Below, piece by piece: positions 52,892 through 62,244 of a stretch of 64,000 bases of DNA. Origin of the DNA: Flavobacteriales bacterium (GTDB lineage Bacteria; Bacteroidota; Bacteroidia; Flavobacteriales_D; Crocinitomicaceae); the NCBI GenBank assembly GCA_015665275.1, contig JADFAL010000061.1, positions 1-64,000 of the forward strand. The letters run 5' to 3'. Below the pieces are notes generated by a model that searched no databases, was not told the origin of the DNA, and saw only the letters and a program-made list of their open reading frames with translations. Numbering within the stretch: the stretch's first letter is position 1; each line of letters begins with the position of its first letter. Made by a program: the position numbers and the translations under genes.

Positions 52892-52914
52892 TATCGGAAT
52901 ATGCCGATTTAAAA
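52892..52914. repeat. Dispersed palindromic repeat, copy 2
   Basis: 22 of 23 bases identical to 22261-22283; includes CGGAATATGCCG. Further AATAT palindromic words (GAATATGCGAATATTGG) precede it. Confidence 0.5.
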
Positions 52915-52971
52915 AGCTATTTTTCTCTCGGATTTTTCATTTAAAATCACGATCCTAAAAGGTTATTTTCT

Positions 52972-55464
52972 TTATTTCTTCGACTTCTTCCCGCGAACCT
53001 TAAACTCTGCCTTATAATAAAACAGCGGCAAGAATCCGAGTTGATAGCGCTCTGCTGTTGGTTCAGCAGTGGAATCAAACAAATCTGGTGCATACGCCAA
53101 TCCTAGAATGTTTTGTCGACCCGTAATGTTCAATAAATCCAATCCGATTTCGTGCATTACCTTGTTGGCATTGAACCTCCAGTTAATTTTTGCATCCAAA
53201 CGGAAGTAATCTGCGAACTGACGACTATTGAACCCCTCGTCTAGGAAAACAATTTCCTGTAACTGATTCGTTGTAGCCGTATCTACAAAGCCATATAATT
53301 GACCTCCAGCGTACGTTGCTTTGAATCCAAGTGAGATTGTATGCTTTGGAGCCACCTGAAATTCTTTTCCTCCCAATAAGTTGAAGATGTAGTTTCCGTT
53401 GTAAGAAGTTGAACGTTCAATTCCGTCGCTTCCAGTATATAAAGAGTTGAATACAGTTCCAGAGAACATGAAGAAGAACGATTTATCGAAGAATTTCTGA
53501 AGCGTAATCTCAGCTCCGTAGTTTTGGCCAGATCCTGTGTTCTCCAAATCTTCCGGGAAGAAACGTTGGAAACCACTTCCCATATTGATCAATGAGAATG
53601 CAGACGGAGCTACCGTTACTGGCACATTATACAGGTGTTGGTAGTAGGCTTCCAATTTCAGGTTCAAACTTTTCTTGAACGCTTTCTCATATCCAACGCC
53701 CGAGTGAAGGCTGCGTGAGAAATCCATGTCGATGTTCTCGTACTCCTTGTTTCCTTGAGGGTCCAATTGATGATAGAAGTACGTGTACATCGGTTGCGTC
53801 ATACTGTGCATTCCACCACCAGCAGAAATAGATTGTCCGTTTCTCATGTTCAACTTCCAACCAACGCGCGGCTCAGCAATGCTAAAGCTGTTACTCAATG
53901 TAAAGTATTGATTGTGTAATCCTGCAGTGAATTGCATGTTCTCTGTCATGCGCCATTTCCACTGAACAAAGGGTTGAATTAATGCTGCTGCACCAACGTA
54001 ATCCCATCGGTTCACCCAATTATGGCTGGCTGGATCTGCTGTATGCCCTGCTTGGAGCACAGAATCTTGCATGTTGTAGAAAAAAGCATCCACATTCACT
54101 CCGTATTTTATCAAATGACGACGGTTGAATTTATGGTTTATTGAGAAGAAACCTGACGCTTTCTGAATCTGGAAAGTATAGGCCATCAACTCATAGATGC
54201 TGTCTCCAACCGGTGCGAAAAGGTCTACTACAGAGTCGCCTTCTGCTGTAATTGACGCGCGACGAGAAAGAAAATTGTGGTTCGATCGTTGCCGCTCGAT
54301 AGAGTACGCCCCTGTCGCAGTTAAGTATGTTTTTTCGTTGATTGGCTTTTTAAAAGTCACGCCAGTAACGGCCATGAGTGTCCCGAAATATTGATCGCGA
54401 TCTCCCTCACCGTACAATTCCTCCGATTGAGAACTCTGGGAAAGGTTCAATGGGTATTGATCAGAGATTTCAATTGAAATATCGCTGGCTCCACCCATTC
54501 CCCAAAAGGAAAGTGCACCTCCATTTTTCAAACGCCAGTTGAATTTGAAAGCAGCATCACCATACGTAGGAACGGCATCAGTTCCAATTTGAATACCTAT
54601 CGTTTCGAACAAGCGTAGGGTAGAGTAGCGCCCCATAACTAGGTAACTAGCACTTCCATCTTTGTTCAAAGGTCCTTCAGCAAGTAATTCCGTTCCAAGG
54701 AATCCGAATTGGCCCGTCATCTCATGGATGTTGTTATTACCGTTCCGCAATTTCAAATCAAATACACCGGAAGTAGAATTCCCATATTCGGCAGGAAAGG
54801 CGCTCATGAAGAAATCGGAATTCGCTAAAATTTTATTGTTCAGAATGGTCACCGGCCCACCTGTACTACCTGCAATGGCAAAGTGTGATGGATTTGGAAT
54901 ATCAACACCCTCTACGCGCCAAACAACACCCAATGGTGAGTTACCGCGAATTACGATATCGTTTCGGGAATCGTCAGCACCACCAACACCAGCAAAATTG
55001 GATGCCATACGCGCAGGATCGGAACGTGATCCAGGGTAGCGATCGGATTCTGATACGCTAAACTGACGTGCAGACATCAATGCCAATTCATTTCGAACCT
55101 GTCCGGTTTTCCTTGCTTCTACAACAACTTCTTCCTGCTCAACGAAGCTTTCTTGCATGGGAACCTGAACGATAACCTCCTTACCCGAAGTTACTTCAAT
55201 AGTAACTGTTTTCGCATCATAGGTAAGATATGTAGATACCAATTCGTGTTTACCCACAGGGACATCGGCAATGGAAAAAGCCCCATCAAAGTCTGTAAGC
55301 GCTCGAAGTTTTAGCGTTGAATCGCTAGTGAAAATTTGAATTTTTGCTCCGTAAATAGGGAAATTGGTTTCGGAATCAAAAACTTTTCCGCGAACCGATT
55401 GAGTAGGAGACTGACCGTATGCCACGATACTGCAGAGCATACACAGGAGTATTGCTACTTTCAT
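52972..55464 (-). CDS. TonB-dependent receptor with carboxypeptidase-like N-terminal domain
   Basis: 830 residues. Signal peptide (MKVAILLCMLCSIVAYGQ), a carboxypeptidase-regulatory-like domain (about 24-100: SVRGKVFDSETNFPIYGAKIQIFTSD, VPVGKHELVSTYLTYD), a plug (about 130-235, DDSRNDIVIRGNSPLGVVWRVEG, FPAEYGNSTSGVFDLKLRNG) and an outer-membrane barrel. Unlike the first receptor it is a DUF4974-free, CarboxypepD_reg type with no recognisable substrate clue. A -7 box TATGTTTG lies about 30 nt upstream. It is followed by a terminator and may be transcribed alone. Confidence 0.92.
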   Translation of the reverse strand: MKVAILLCMLCSIVAYGQSPTQSVRGKVFDSETNFPIYGAKIQIFTSDSTLKLRALTDFDGAFSIADVPVGKHELVSTYLTYDAKTVTIEVTSGKEVIVQVPMQESFVEQEEVVVEARKTGQVRNELALMSARQFSVSESDRYPGSRSDPARMASNFAGVGGADDSRNDIVIRGNSPLGVVWRVEGVDIPNPSHFAIAGSTGGPVTILNNKILANSDFFMSAFPAEYGNSTSGVFDLKLRNGNNNIHEMTGQFGFLGTELLAEGPLNKDGSASYLVMGRYSTLRLFETIGIQIGTDAVPTYGDAAFKFNWRLKNGGALSFWGMGGASDISIEISDQYPLNLSQSSQSEELYGEGDRDQYFGTLMAVTGVTFKKPINEKTYLTATGAYSIERQRSNHNFLSRRASITAEGDSVVDLFAPVGDSIYELMAYTFQIQKASGFFSINHKFNRRHLIKYGVNVDAFFYNMQDSVLQAGHTADPASHNWVNRWDYVGAAALIQPFVQWKWRMTENMQFTAGLHNQYFTLSNSFSIAEPRVGWKLNMRNGQSISAGGGMHSMTQPMYTYFYHQLDPQGNKEYENIDMDFSRSLHSGVGYEKAFKKSLNLKLEAYYQHLYNVPVTVAPSAFSLINMGSGFQRFFPEDLENTGSGQNYGAEITLQKFFDKSFFFMFSGTVFNSLYTGSDGIERSTSYNGNYIFNLLGGKEFQVAPKHTISLGFKATYAGGQLYGFVDTATTNQLQEIVFLDEGFNSRQFADYFRLDAKINWRFNANKVMHEIGLDLLNITGRQNILGLAYAPDLFDSTAEPTAERYQLGFLPLFYYKAEFKVRGKKSKK

Positions 55465-55491
55465 AAATATAGTTTAATAGTTTTGGTGCGT

Positions 55492-55499
55492 CAAACATA
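55492..55499 (-). promoter_or_regulatory. -7 box of the second TonB receptor gene
   Basis: TATGTTTG on the minus strand, exact TAnnTTTG, with TTG 18 bp upstream. Leader about 25 nt. Confidence 0.5.
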
Positions 55500-55579
55500 C
55501 TTTTAAATTGGACAAGCCAATTCATGAATTACGCAATGCAAAGATAACAACTTGCGTTTATCGCAATTTGCCAACTTGA

Positions 55580-57328
55580 CTACTTGTCTCCTACATGTTT
55601 TTTAAGGAATTCCTCCTTCGTCCACTTTTTCTTGAACACATAAGTGAAGTCAAGGTATTTCAGCGAATTAAAATGGAAGTTACGGACATCTGAATAGATG
55701 ATCGCATAATCACCGCTGTACCAGAGAGGAATTAGAGGCGGATCGCCAAGAAGCACCTTTTCAGCTTTCGCGAAGAACTTCAATTGATCCGTTTGTTTTT
55801 TCGTACCCGCAGCTCTTTCGTAGAACTCATCAAATACTGGATTTTTATACCTTGATTTGTTCACTTTGGAAGGTTCGCTTAAATCGTCTGGTACGTTTTT
55901 TCCATAGAAATTCACAAGGAATGACTCCGGGCTTGGGTAATCTGCTGACCATCCCAATCGAAAAATATCACCATTGCCTGTTTCTGCATCTGATATAAGT
56001 TGCTCGAAGGTGGAACCGTCTATGTTAACATTAATATTTAGCACGGATCGGATTTGCTTTGAGAACTCATCTGCTACAGCCGAATGAATGTCGTTGATGT
56101 TGTAACGCAATTGAACCGTTCCGAACCCTTCTCCATTAGGATATCCCGCTTCTGCTAAAAGGCGTCGGGACTTCTCTGGATCATAGGAGAAGCCAGATTC
56201 TCCAATTCCGTTAAAATCATATCCCTTCAAAGTGCGTCGCACAGGAGGAGTGATTCCATACAGACCTACTTCGTTTATTTGATTGCGAAGAATGTCACTA
56301 CCAATAATGTCCTTATTAATAGCGTAGTTGAATGCCATACGAACTTTCGGATCTTTGAATCGCTCGTCCTGCATATTGAACAGGTAGTAGTTACTTTCCA
56401 AAAGTGGGTTGTCGTCCAAAATGAGTTTTGGTGGTTTCCTGTTGAAGTCTTTCAGACGCCCCTGCATCATTTTTGTAATCTGACTGGTCGGAATTCCTTT
56501 AATCAAGTCAATCTTTCGATTTTCGAACATTTCCAATTGCGCCATCTTACGGCTTTGGAAGAGAAATTCGAGTTCGTCTAAATAAGGAAGTGCATTACCA
56601 TCATCATCTTTTAGGTAATAATCCATATTTCGAACCAACAGCAAACTTTTATAATCCTGATTAGATTTTTCCTTTTTATACTGGAACGGTCCTGTTCCTA
56701 TAATATCACCTGCATAACCACCGTCAACTACTTTCTTAGAGATAATGTGAGAGTTCACCTGAGCCAACTTATATAAGAAGTTGTGATCACTGTGTTCTAG
56801 TTGGAAAGTTACCTTATCCCCATTGCCAACGATGCCTGCTATATTTTTTGCATTGCCCTCATGGAAATCATCGGCTCCCTTCACCAAAGATTTACAAACC
56901 ATGCTGTAGGTTGCTAAAGGCTCTCCTTTTTTATCCTTGGTGCATCCAATCTCAAAACTTCGAATAACATCTGCTGCGGTTAAAACACGATCTTTTTCAG
57001 ATTTAAATGCTTTGTGCTTATGAAATTTGACGTTTTTCCTCAGATAAAAGGTATAAGTCTTACCATCTGAGCTTTGTGTCCAACGACTTGAAATGCGCGG
57101 AACGATCTTTAAAGACTTAGAATCAATGCCTACCAAACCTTCCGTTATTTGGCTTAAAACAGTAGCGGAATAGAAGTCTCCAACTTGCTGAGGGATATAT
57201 GTAGTAGGCTGATTGTCAAGGGCCATCGTTATTTTGCCACCTGCGTGCTCAAATTCCTGGCGCTCCTCCTCGCTGCACGAAAAGAGTACAAAGAACAAAA
57301 TCAGGATGAGCGGTATTCTATTCAACAA
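55580..57328 (-). CDS. Oligopeptide-type ABC transporter substrate-binding lipoprotein
   Basis: 582 residues. Lipobox FSC at about residue 18; SBP_bac_5 family (DppA/OppA) segments QVGDFYSATVLSQITEGLVGID, GKTYTFYLRKNVKFHKHKAF, AADVIRSFE, GTGPFQYKK, RMAFNYAINKDIIGSDI and RLGWSADYPSPESFLVNFY. Binds short peptides or other solutes for an ABC importer; the permease and ATPase are not adjacent. The start is TTG before the lipoprotein signal. In gram-negative Bacteroidota this would be an inner-membrane or periplasmic lipoprotein. Confidence 0.87.
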   Translation of the reverse strand: MLNRIPLILILFFVLFSCSEEERQEFEHAGGKITMALDNQPTTYIPQQVGDFYSATVLSQITEGLVGIDSKSLKIVPRISSRWTQSSDGKTYTFYLRKNVKFHKHKAFKSEKDRVLTAADVIRSFEIGCTKDKKGEPLATYSMVCKSLVKGADDFHEGNAKNIAGIVGNGDKVTFQLEHSDHNFLYKLAQVNSHIISKKVVDGGYAGDIIGTGPFQYKKEKSNQDYKSLLLVRNMDYYLKDDDGNALPYLDELEFLFQSRKMAQLEMFENRKIDLIKGIPTSQITKMMQGRLKDFNRKPPKLILDDNPLLESNYYLFNMQDERFKDPKVRMAFNYAINKDIIGSDILRNQINEVGLYGITPPVRRTLKGYDFNGIGESGFSYDPEKSRRLLAEAGYPNGEGFGTVQLRYNINDIHSAVADEFSKQIRSVLNINVNIDGSTFEQLISDAETGNGDIFRLGWSADYPSPESFLVNFYGKNVPDDLSEPSKVNKSRYKNPVFDEFYERAAGTKKQTDQLKFFAKAEKVLLGDPPLIPLWYSGDYAIIYSDVRNFHFNSLKYLDFTYVFKKKWTKEEFLKKHVGDK

Positions 57329-57506
57329 GGGTACTTAATTGACTCAATTATAATATACAAGAATAACAAAAATCTATTAAAAACAGCAATCTATCGAAGG
57401 TGATTCGTAGTTCGTCGTTAGATTGCAAGAATTTTGTGTTGACAATAAATTAACGCGAAAGATTCCAAATAATTCCTTTTAAACCCAATTATAAAATAAA
57501 AAGGTA

Positions 57507-57514
57507 TTATATTT
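57507..57514 (+). promoter_or_regulatory. -7 box upstream of the 265-residue secreted protein gene
   Basis: TATATTTG, exact TAnnTTTG, about 90 nt before the preferred ATG at 57604. Confidence 0.4.
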
Positions 57515-57603
57515 GGTCGTTGAAATTACAGCCAATGTTTAGCGTAGTACGCTCAGAAGGCAAAAATGACGAGCAAGCGCGACTGACTTATTTCACTTTA
57601 GCA

Positions 57604-58401
57604 ATGAAGAACTTAACATTACTTATTGGCTTTCTCTTATTAAACGTAACAGTTTTCGCAGCGTTGTCTGTAGATGGAACTTACCAAGGAAAAAACTTAT
57701 ACGTTTCCAATCCAATGGACGATGAAGGATTCGGTTACTGTGCTACAAAAGTTACGGTAAACGGAGATATCATGCCTGGAGGAACGAGCATGGGGGCTTT
57801 TGAAATTGATTTCTCCATGTTCAATATTGAAATTGGAGAACCTGTGTTCATCGTAATTGAGCACAATGAAGGATGTAAACCAAAGATTTTAAATCCTGAG
57901 GTTTTGCGTCCGCGTTCTACATTTACTGTGAAAGAGATGAAAATCTCTGATGACGGTAAATTGATCTGGACAACGGAAGGGGAGCGAGGAAAGCTGCCAT
58001 TTACAATTGAACAATACCGTTGGAACAAGTGGGTAACTGTAGGTGAAGTTCAGGGTAAAGGTTCTGGTGAATCAAATTCATACGAATTCCAAGTTTCTCC
58101 GCACTCAGGAGTAAATACAGTTCGTGTGGTTCAAGTAGATCACTCAGGAACGAAACGTACTTCAGACGAAATCAAATTCACCTCTGATATTCCAACAGTA
58201 ACGAAAACACCAGCGCAGGTGCGCAATGAGATTAAGTTCCTTGCAGACGGAGTTGCGATCGAAACACGTTACGAGATTTACGATGCATATGGAAACATCG
58301 TGAAGAAGGGGGTAGGTTCTTCTGTAAACTGTTCGAACTTGCTTCGTGGAGTTTATTACATCAACTTTGACAACGTGAACGAAAAGTTCATCAAGAAATA
58401 G
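57604..58401 (+). CDS. Secreted protein with T9SS-like C-terminal sorting domain
   Basis: 265 residues from the ATG at 57604 (MKNLTLLIGFLLLNVTVFAAL signal peptide); an earlier in-frame ATG at 57520 would add 28 residues without signal features. Middle part: YVSNPMDDEGFGYCATKVTVNGD, PVFIVIEHNEGCKPKI and an Ig-like domain (FQVSPHSGVNTVRVVQVDHSGTKRTSDEI). Last 45 residues (ETRYEIYDAYGNIVKKGVGSSVN...LRGVYYINFDN) resemble a type A T9SS sorting domain. Likely a surface or secreted protein; family not recognised. Terminator at 58421. Confidence 0.75.
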   Translation: MKNLTLLIGFLLLNVTVFAALSVDGTYQGKNLYVSNPMDDEGFGYCATKVTVNGDIMPGGTSMGAFEIDFSMFNIEIGEPVFIVIEHNEGCKPKILNPEVLRPRSTFTVKEMKISDDGKLIWTTEGERGKLPFTIEQYRWNKWVTVGEVQGKGSGESNSYEFQVSPHSGVNTVRVVQVDHSGTKRTSDEIKFTSDIPTVTKTPAQVRNEIKFLADGVAIETRYEIYDAYGNIVKKGVGSSVNCSNLLRGVYYINFDNVNEKFIKK

Positions 58402-58420
58402 ATTGAATAACAAAAAATTG

Positions 58421-58455
58421 AAACCCTGATATCGCAAGATCATCAGGGTTTTTTT
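58421..58455 (+). terminator. Rho-independent terminator
   Basis: AACCCTGAT pairs with ATCAGGGTT around an 11-base loop, followed by seven T. The epimerase start codon lies only a few bases past it. Confidence 0.75.
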
Positions 58456-58460
58456 ATGCC

Positions 58461-58868
58461 ATGGTAAAACAAATTGAACATCTTGGAATCGCCGTTGAAA
58501 GCATTGATGCTACGGTAAAAACCTTTGAATCGCTTTTAGGCACAGAGTGCTACAAACAAGAAGAAGTAGAATCCGAAGGAGTTCGTACCGCCTTTTTGAT
58601 GGTTGGGAATTCGAAGATAGAATTGTTGGAAGCGACGAATGAAGATTCGGCTATCGCCAAGTACTTGCAAAAGAACCGTGGTGGGTTTCATCACGTGGCA
58701 TTTGAGGTAGATGATCTAGATGCTGAATTAGAGCGTTTGGCAGGCGAAGGGTTCCAGTTGATTCATACGACTCCGAAAGGCGGCGCAGACAACAAGCGAA
58801 TTGCCTTCTTACACCCGAAATCAACGCACGGCTTGTTGGTAGAGTTGTGTCAGGAAAGAATGGACTGA
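58461..58868 (+). CDS. mce: Methylmalonyl-CoA epimerase (VOC family)
   Basis: 135 residues, two VOC half-repeats. Metal ligands EHLGIAVE (His7), IELLEAT (Glu), GGFHHVAFEVDDLDAEL and LLVELCQ match methylmalonyl-CoA epimerase, which interconverts R and S methylmalonyl-CoA in propionate metabolism. The mutase genes are not in the window. The 3' end overlaps the convergent HAD gene by 19 bp. Confidence 0.9.
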   Translation: MVKQIEHLGIAVESIDATVKTFESLLGTECYKQEEVESEGVRTAFLMVGNSKIELLEATNEDSAIAKYLQKNRGGFHHVAFEVDDLDAELERLAGEGFQLIHTTPKGGADNKRIAFLHPKSTHGLLVELCQERMD

Positions 58869-59464
58869 ATCGATTCTTCGGGAAGTAAATGATGCGCTGT
58901 TAGTCCTGCTTCTCTTGCACCGTGAACGTGCTGAATTGAATCATCAATGAACAACGTTTTCGAAGGGGTTAGTTCTTGCTCATGGCAAACGCGTTTAAAA
59001 ATTTCCGCAGTTGGCTTCCGCATGCCCATTTCATGAGAAAGGTAAACTTTCTTAAAAACAGTGTTAATGTCTCTGTCCGATTTCGTATTCCATTCTCGCA
59101 GGGCCTTATCGATATGAACACTATTAGTATTGCTTAGTAAGAAGATGTTGTGCGTTTTCCCAAGTTCTATTAAGAATTCAATTCTATCCTTAGGGATGTC
59201 CAAAATCATGGCGTTCCAGGCATGCACCACTTGATTGGGTGAAACACCTGAAGGAAGCAAGTTCAGAATGCCATTGATAAAATGTTGCGGTGAAATGCGC
59301 CCCGTTTCAATCGCATCAAATAGATCTGATTGTTCTGCTTGAGAATATAAGGCTTCAAAATCTGCAATACCCAAACCTTTGAAGGCTGAAATGGTAGCTT
59401 CGTAATCGATATTAATGATAACGCCGCCAAAATCAAATATGATATTCTCGAAATCGGATTTCAT
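58850..59464 (-). CDS. HAD-superfamily hydrolase (YihX-like)
   Basis: 204 residues. NIIFDFGGVIINID (nucleophile Asp), FLLSNTNSVHI (motif II), MGMRKPTAEIF (Lys) and TLFIDDSIQHVHGAREAG (motif IV) show a complete HAD IA-type hydrolase, similar to YihX phosphatases for sugar phosphates. Substrate not predictable. ATG at 59462-59464; a TAACTTTG box ends 4 nt upstream. Convergent overlap with mce. Confidence 0.88.
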   Translation of the reverse strand: MKSDFENIIFDFGGVIINIDYEATISAFKGLGIADFEALYSQAEQSDLFDAIETGRISPQHFINGILNLLPSGVSPNQVVHAWNAMILDIPKDRIEFLIELGKTHNIFLLSNTNSVHIDKALREWNTKSDRDINTVFKKVYLSHEMGMRKPTAEIFKRVCHEQELTPSKTLFIDDSIQHVHGAREAGLTAHHLLPEESIQSILS

Positions 59465-59468
59465 ACGG

Positions 59469-59476
59469 CAAAGTTA
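59469..59476 (-). promoter_or_regulatory. -7 box 4 nt before the HAD hydrolase gene
   Basis: TAACTTTG on the minus strand, exact TAnnTTTG, then CCGT, ATG. No clear -33 box. Confidence 0.45.
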
Positions 59477-59510
59477 CGAAAGGAATCAGGTTGTTGAGTA
59501 GGGGAATTAA

Positions 59511-59541
59511 AAAAGGGGCTCATCGAAATGAACCCCCTTTA
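59511..59541 (-). terminator. Terminator of the YceI-like gene
   Basis: AAAGGGG...CAT pairs with ATG...CCCCTTT around a short loop; a T-run follows on the minus strand. Confidence 0.6.
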
Positions 59542-59562
59542 CTATTTAGACGAAACTTACTA

Positions 59563-60204
59563 CTATTTTGTAAGAACGGCGTTCAATGAGAATTCAACGT
59601 TAGGGTTGATTCCTTCGCCAGTCTCTGGGTCAGCCATAAATCCTGGGATTCCCATATCTGCAAAGCTGATAGAGAAATCTCCCATAATCATTGCTTTGTC
59701 ACCTTCTGTTTTAATTTTAGCCGGAACAGTTGATTTAACTTCTTTCCCGATGATGTTCAATGTCATTCCCAATTGTCCATCTTCGTATGAAGTCAACGTT
59801 ACGGTTGCCGCAGGGAAATCTGGAGTATTCCAGAACATGTTTTGTGGGTGATCTTCATCCGGAGCAGTTCCCATCAAGTGAGCTGCTAGGTATCCTTTCT
59901 TCATGTCATCCATTCCTTCATCCGTAACTGCGATTGAGTTCATGTCAACAGTAAAAGACCCCGACTCTAAGGCATCTCCCATCATTGTAACAGATCCTTC
60001 AGTAACGTTAATGGTTCCGTCATGACCGTATTCCGGACTCATTTCACCGTGCCATGTTAACGTTGTATTCGCTGCATCTAGCTTATACGTTACCGCTTCC
60101 ACTTTCTCTTCGTTTCCATTCTCATCTGCTGCTTCTTCGCTAGATGAACATGAGGCTACAAAAAGTGCTGTTGCGGCCATAAAAAATACGCTTGCTTTTT
60201 TCAT
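59563..60204 (-). CDS. YceI family lipoprotein
   Basis: 213 residues from the ATG at 60204. Lipobox VASC, an acidic linker, then a YceI domain: YKLDAANTTLTWHGEMSPEYGHDGTINVTEGSVTM, SFTVDMNSIAVTDEGMDD, HPQNMFWNTPDFPAATVTLTSYE. YceI proteins form a lipocalin-like barrel that binds isoprenoid-type lipids. The lipoprotein anchor is common in Bacteroidota. A TATATTTG box lies at 60224-60231 and a terminator follows. Confidence 0.9.
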   Translation of the reverse strand: MKKASVFFMAATALFVASCSSSEEAADENGNEEKVEAVTYKLDAANTTLTWHGEMSPEYGHDGTINVTEGSVTMMGDALESGSFTVDMNSIAVTDEGMDDMKKGYLAAHLMGTAPDEDHPQNMFWNTPDFPAATVTLTSYEDGQLGMTLNIIGKEVKSTVPAKIKTEGDKAMIMGDFSISFADMGIPGFMADPETGEGINPNVEFSLNAVLTK

Positions 60205-60223
60205 TTCTATCAATTTAGGTGCT

Positions 60224-60231
60224 CAAATATA
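60224..60231 (-). promoter_or_regulatory. -7 box of the YceI-like gene
   Basis: TATATTTG on the minus strand, exact TAnnTTTG, 19 nt before the preferred start. Confidence 0.45.
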
Positions 60232-60299
60232 TTAATTAAATGCCATGGTAATAAAAAACAGGGTAAATAATTGTAATTTTTTCATCTGTAGGAAATATA

Positions 60300-60307
60300 T
60301 ATCTTCG
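60300..60307 (+). promoter_or_regulatory. -7-like box 4 nt before the cyclase-family gene
   Basis: TATCTTCG (one base off TAnnTTTG), GAAA, ATG at 60312. Confidence 0.4.
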
Positions 60308-60311
60308 GAAA

Positions 60312-61061
60312 ATGAAGTTTTTCCTTGACGATCAGCGGTATATTGACACGAAGCACCCATTGGATATTTCTCTTGGATTGAGTGATGCCGTTAGCAATCC
60401 TAGAGCTTGGTATGTTGATGCACCCAAGTTTGAACCGGTGCGGACGGAACACTATACGGGATCGGTTACAGAGGGAGGTTCCGTTAATTTCCGAAATATT
60501 TACTTCAATCCACACGGACACGGAACGCATACAGAATGTTTAGGGCATATTACGGAAGAAGTGTTTTCGATTAATGACACCGTAGATGAGTACTTCTTCG
60601 AGGCGCAAGTAATTTCAATAGAGCCAGAGCTCCGAATGAATAATGGGGAAGAAGATCGCGTAATCACTTTGGATCAAATCAAGGCTATTGATATTCACAA
60701 AGAAGCGCTTGTACTGAGAACGCTGCCAAATGCGGATAACAAGAAGGTATTGAATTATTCGGATACTAATCCGGCGTATTTGGAGCGTGAAATTGCCACT
60801 TACTTGATTGAAAAGGGTGTGAAGCACCTCTTGCTTGACCTTCCTTCAGTAGATCGTGAATCAGATGGTGGAGTATTGGCTTTTCACCATGATTTCTGGG
60901 AAGTTCCGGAAAATCCGAATCACGAAAGAACAATTACTGAATTGATTTTCGTTGAGGATACTATTAAGGATGGCGATTACCTCTTAAATCTTCAGGTGGC
61001 GCCATTCGAGAACGATGCATCACCCAGTCGACCTGTGTTGTATGAAATTCAAATGAAGTAA
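60312..61061 (+). CDS. Cyclase family protein (kynurenine formamidase-like)
   Basis: 249 residues. The metal-binding signature HGHGTHTECLGHI (about residue 72) and LLLDLPSVDRESDGG fit the putative cyclase family (PF04199), metal-dependent hydrolases that include KynB kynurenine formamidases. The length is at the long end (KynB about 210), so the substrate is open. A TATCTTCG box ends four bases before the ATG. Followed by a good terminator. Confidence 0.85.
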   Translation: MKFFLDDQRYIDTKHPLDISLGLSDAVSNPRAWYVDAPKFEPVRTEHYTGSVTEGGSVNFRNIYFNPHGHGTHTECLGHITEEVFSINDTVDEYFFEAQVISIEPELRMNNGEEDRVITLDQIKAIDIHKEALVLRTLPNADNKKVLNYSDTNPAYLEREIATYLIEKGVKHLLLDLPSVDRESDGGVLAFHHDFWEVPENPNHERTITELIFVEDTIKDGDYLLNLQVAPFENDASPSRPVLYEIQMK

Positions 61062-61080
61062 CAGAAACTTTAGGGTACAA

Positions 61081-61110
61081 AAAAAGAGTTGATTAATGTC
61101 AACTCTTTTT
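61081..61110 (+). terminator. Rho-independent terminator
   Basis: AAAAGAGTTGA pairs with TCAACTCTTTT around TTAATG, with a T tail. 20 bp after the cyclase-family stop. Confidence 0.8.
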
Positions 61111-61473
61111 CTGTCAGTAGTAAGTTAATTTTTCTGTAGTAGTTGTAACAACAATCTTATTAGTAGTAGGTAGTTAAAACCTTAATTCAAACAAGAAATA
61201 AAAAAATCAGGTATTTTCTTTAAGCCTTGTTCCTTAGAACGTACTTTAAAACAGAGGCTAAGAACTGTTATACTCTTTAATCAAACTAGAAAGTGAAACT
61301 GCCTCTCCAAGCAGTAATCCTCTAATATTTCAAAGTGAAACTCAAAGAAAATTACCTGACATTTCTCCTTATTTCTTATCATAAGTATAGGAAGTTATTT
61401 CCGATTGCTTTAGGTGGAATGAATATTCAGTACCTGCGCATGAATATTTAAGGATTTAGAATGATTTTTCGAT
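61111..61473. other. 363-bp AT-rich intergenic region, no gene seen
   Basis: No open frame with coding character on either strand. AAAGTGAAACT occurs twice (about 61289 and 61330) without further structure. It lies between the terminator and the 3' end of the response regulator gene. Confidence 0.5.
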
Positions 61474-62217
61474 TTACAGATTCTCCAATCGAGTGAAGAA
61501 TGCATCTCTTTTTGCCGGGGACAGAGGTACTTCAGAGCCATCCTTCATTACTACCGCACCACCATTTTTCTTGTCGTAACGGTCTACGTAGTTAATGTTA
61601 ATGAGGTGTGATTGCTGAACGCGTAAGAAATTATGTCCGGAAAGAAGGGTTTCATATTCCTTCAATGTTTTCGATACCAAAATCTTCTTGTTGTCCTTTA
61701 AAAAGAAAGAAGTGTAGTTTCGGTCGGCTTCGCAGCGAATGATTTGATCCAACTCGACAACATGAACGCTTTCCTGAGTTTTCAACACCAATCTGCGTTT
61801 CTCGTTCGGTTGAATGTTCTTGTGTAATGCTTCGAATTGACTAACCTCCTTGCGATCATCAATTGTAGACAATGCTTTTTCCAAAGCCGCCCTAAGCTCG
61901 CTTGTATCAACTGGTTTGAGAAGGTAATCCAAGGCACTGAATTTAATCGCTTTAATGGCAAATTCTTCGTGCGCTGTAATAAAGATGACTTCGAATTGTT
62001 TGTCTTCTATTGAACGAATCACATCAAACCCGGTTCCGTCCGGCATCTGAATATCTATAAATACAATGTCAGGCTGGTGATTTTCGATGGCAGCGATTGC
62101 CGATTGCACGTTTTCTCCTTCCGGAATTGTTTCTACGTCGTATCCAAAAGAGTCGATCATTTTGGCGATCAATTCTCGCGTTCTGTTCTCATCATCGATA
62201 ATCAGTACCTTCTTCAT
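61474..62217 (-). CDS. LytT/AlgR-type response regulator
   Basis: 247 residues. Receiver domain (1-120) with the acidic pair IDDE, phospho-acceptor Asp55 in VFIDIQMPDG, Thr in FITAHEE and Lys in LLKPVD; then a LytTR DNA-binding domain (about 145-245: SVHVVELDQIIRCEADRNYTSFFLKDNKKILVSKTLKEYE, FLRVQQSHLININYVDRYDK). It acts as a transcription regulator downstream of the LytS-type kinase encoded 27 bp upstream in the operon. Confidence 0.95.
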   Translation of the reverse strand: MKKVLIIDDENRTRELIAKMIDSFGYDVETIPEGENVQSAIAAIENHQPDIVFIDIQMPDGTGFDVIRSIEDKQFEVIFITAHEEFAIKAIKFSALDYLLKPVDTSELRAALEKALSTIDDRKEVSQFEALHKNIQPNEKRRLVLKTQESVHVVELDQIIRCEADRNYTSFFLKDNKKILVSKTLKEYETLLSGHNFLRVQQSHLININYVDRYDKKNGGAVVMKDGSEVPLSPAKRDAFFTRLENL

Positions 62218-62244
62218 ATGCGTATTATTTGGTAATGTTTCGTA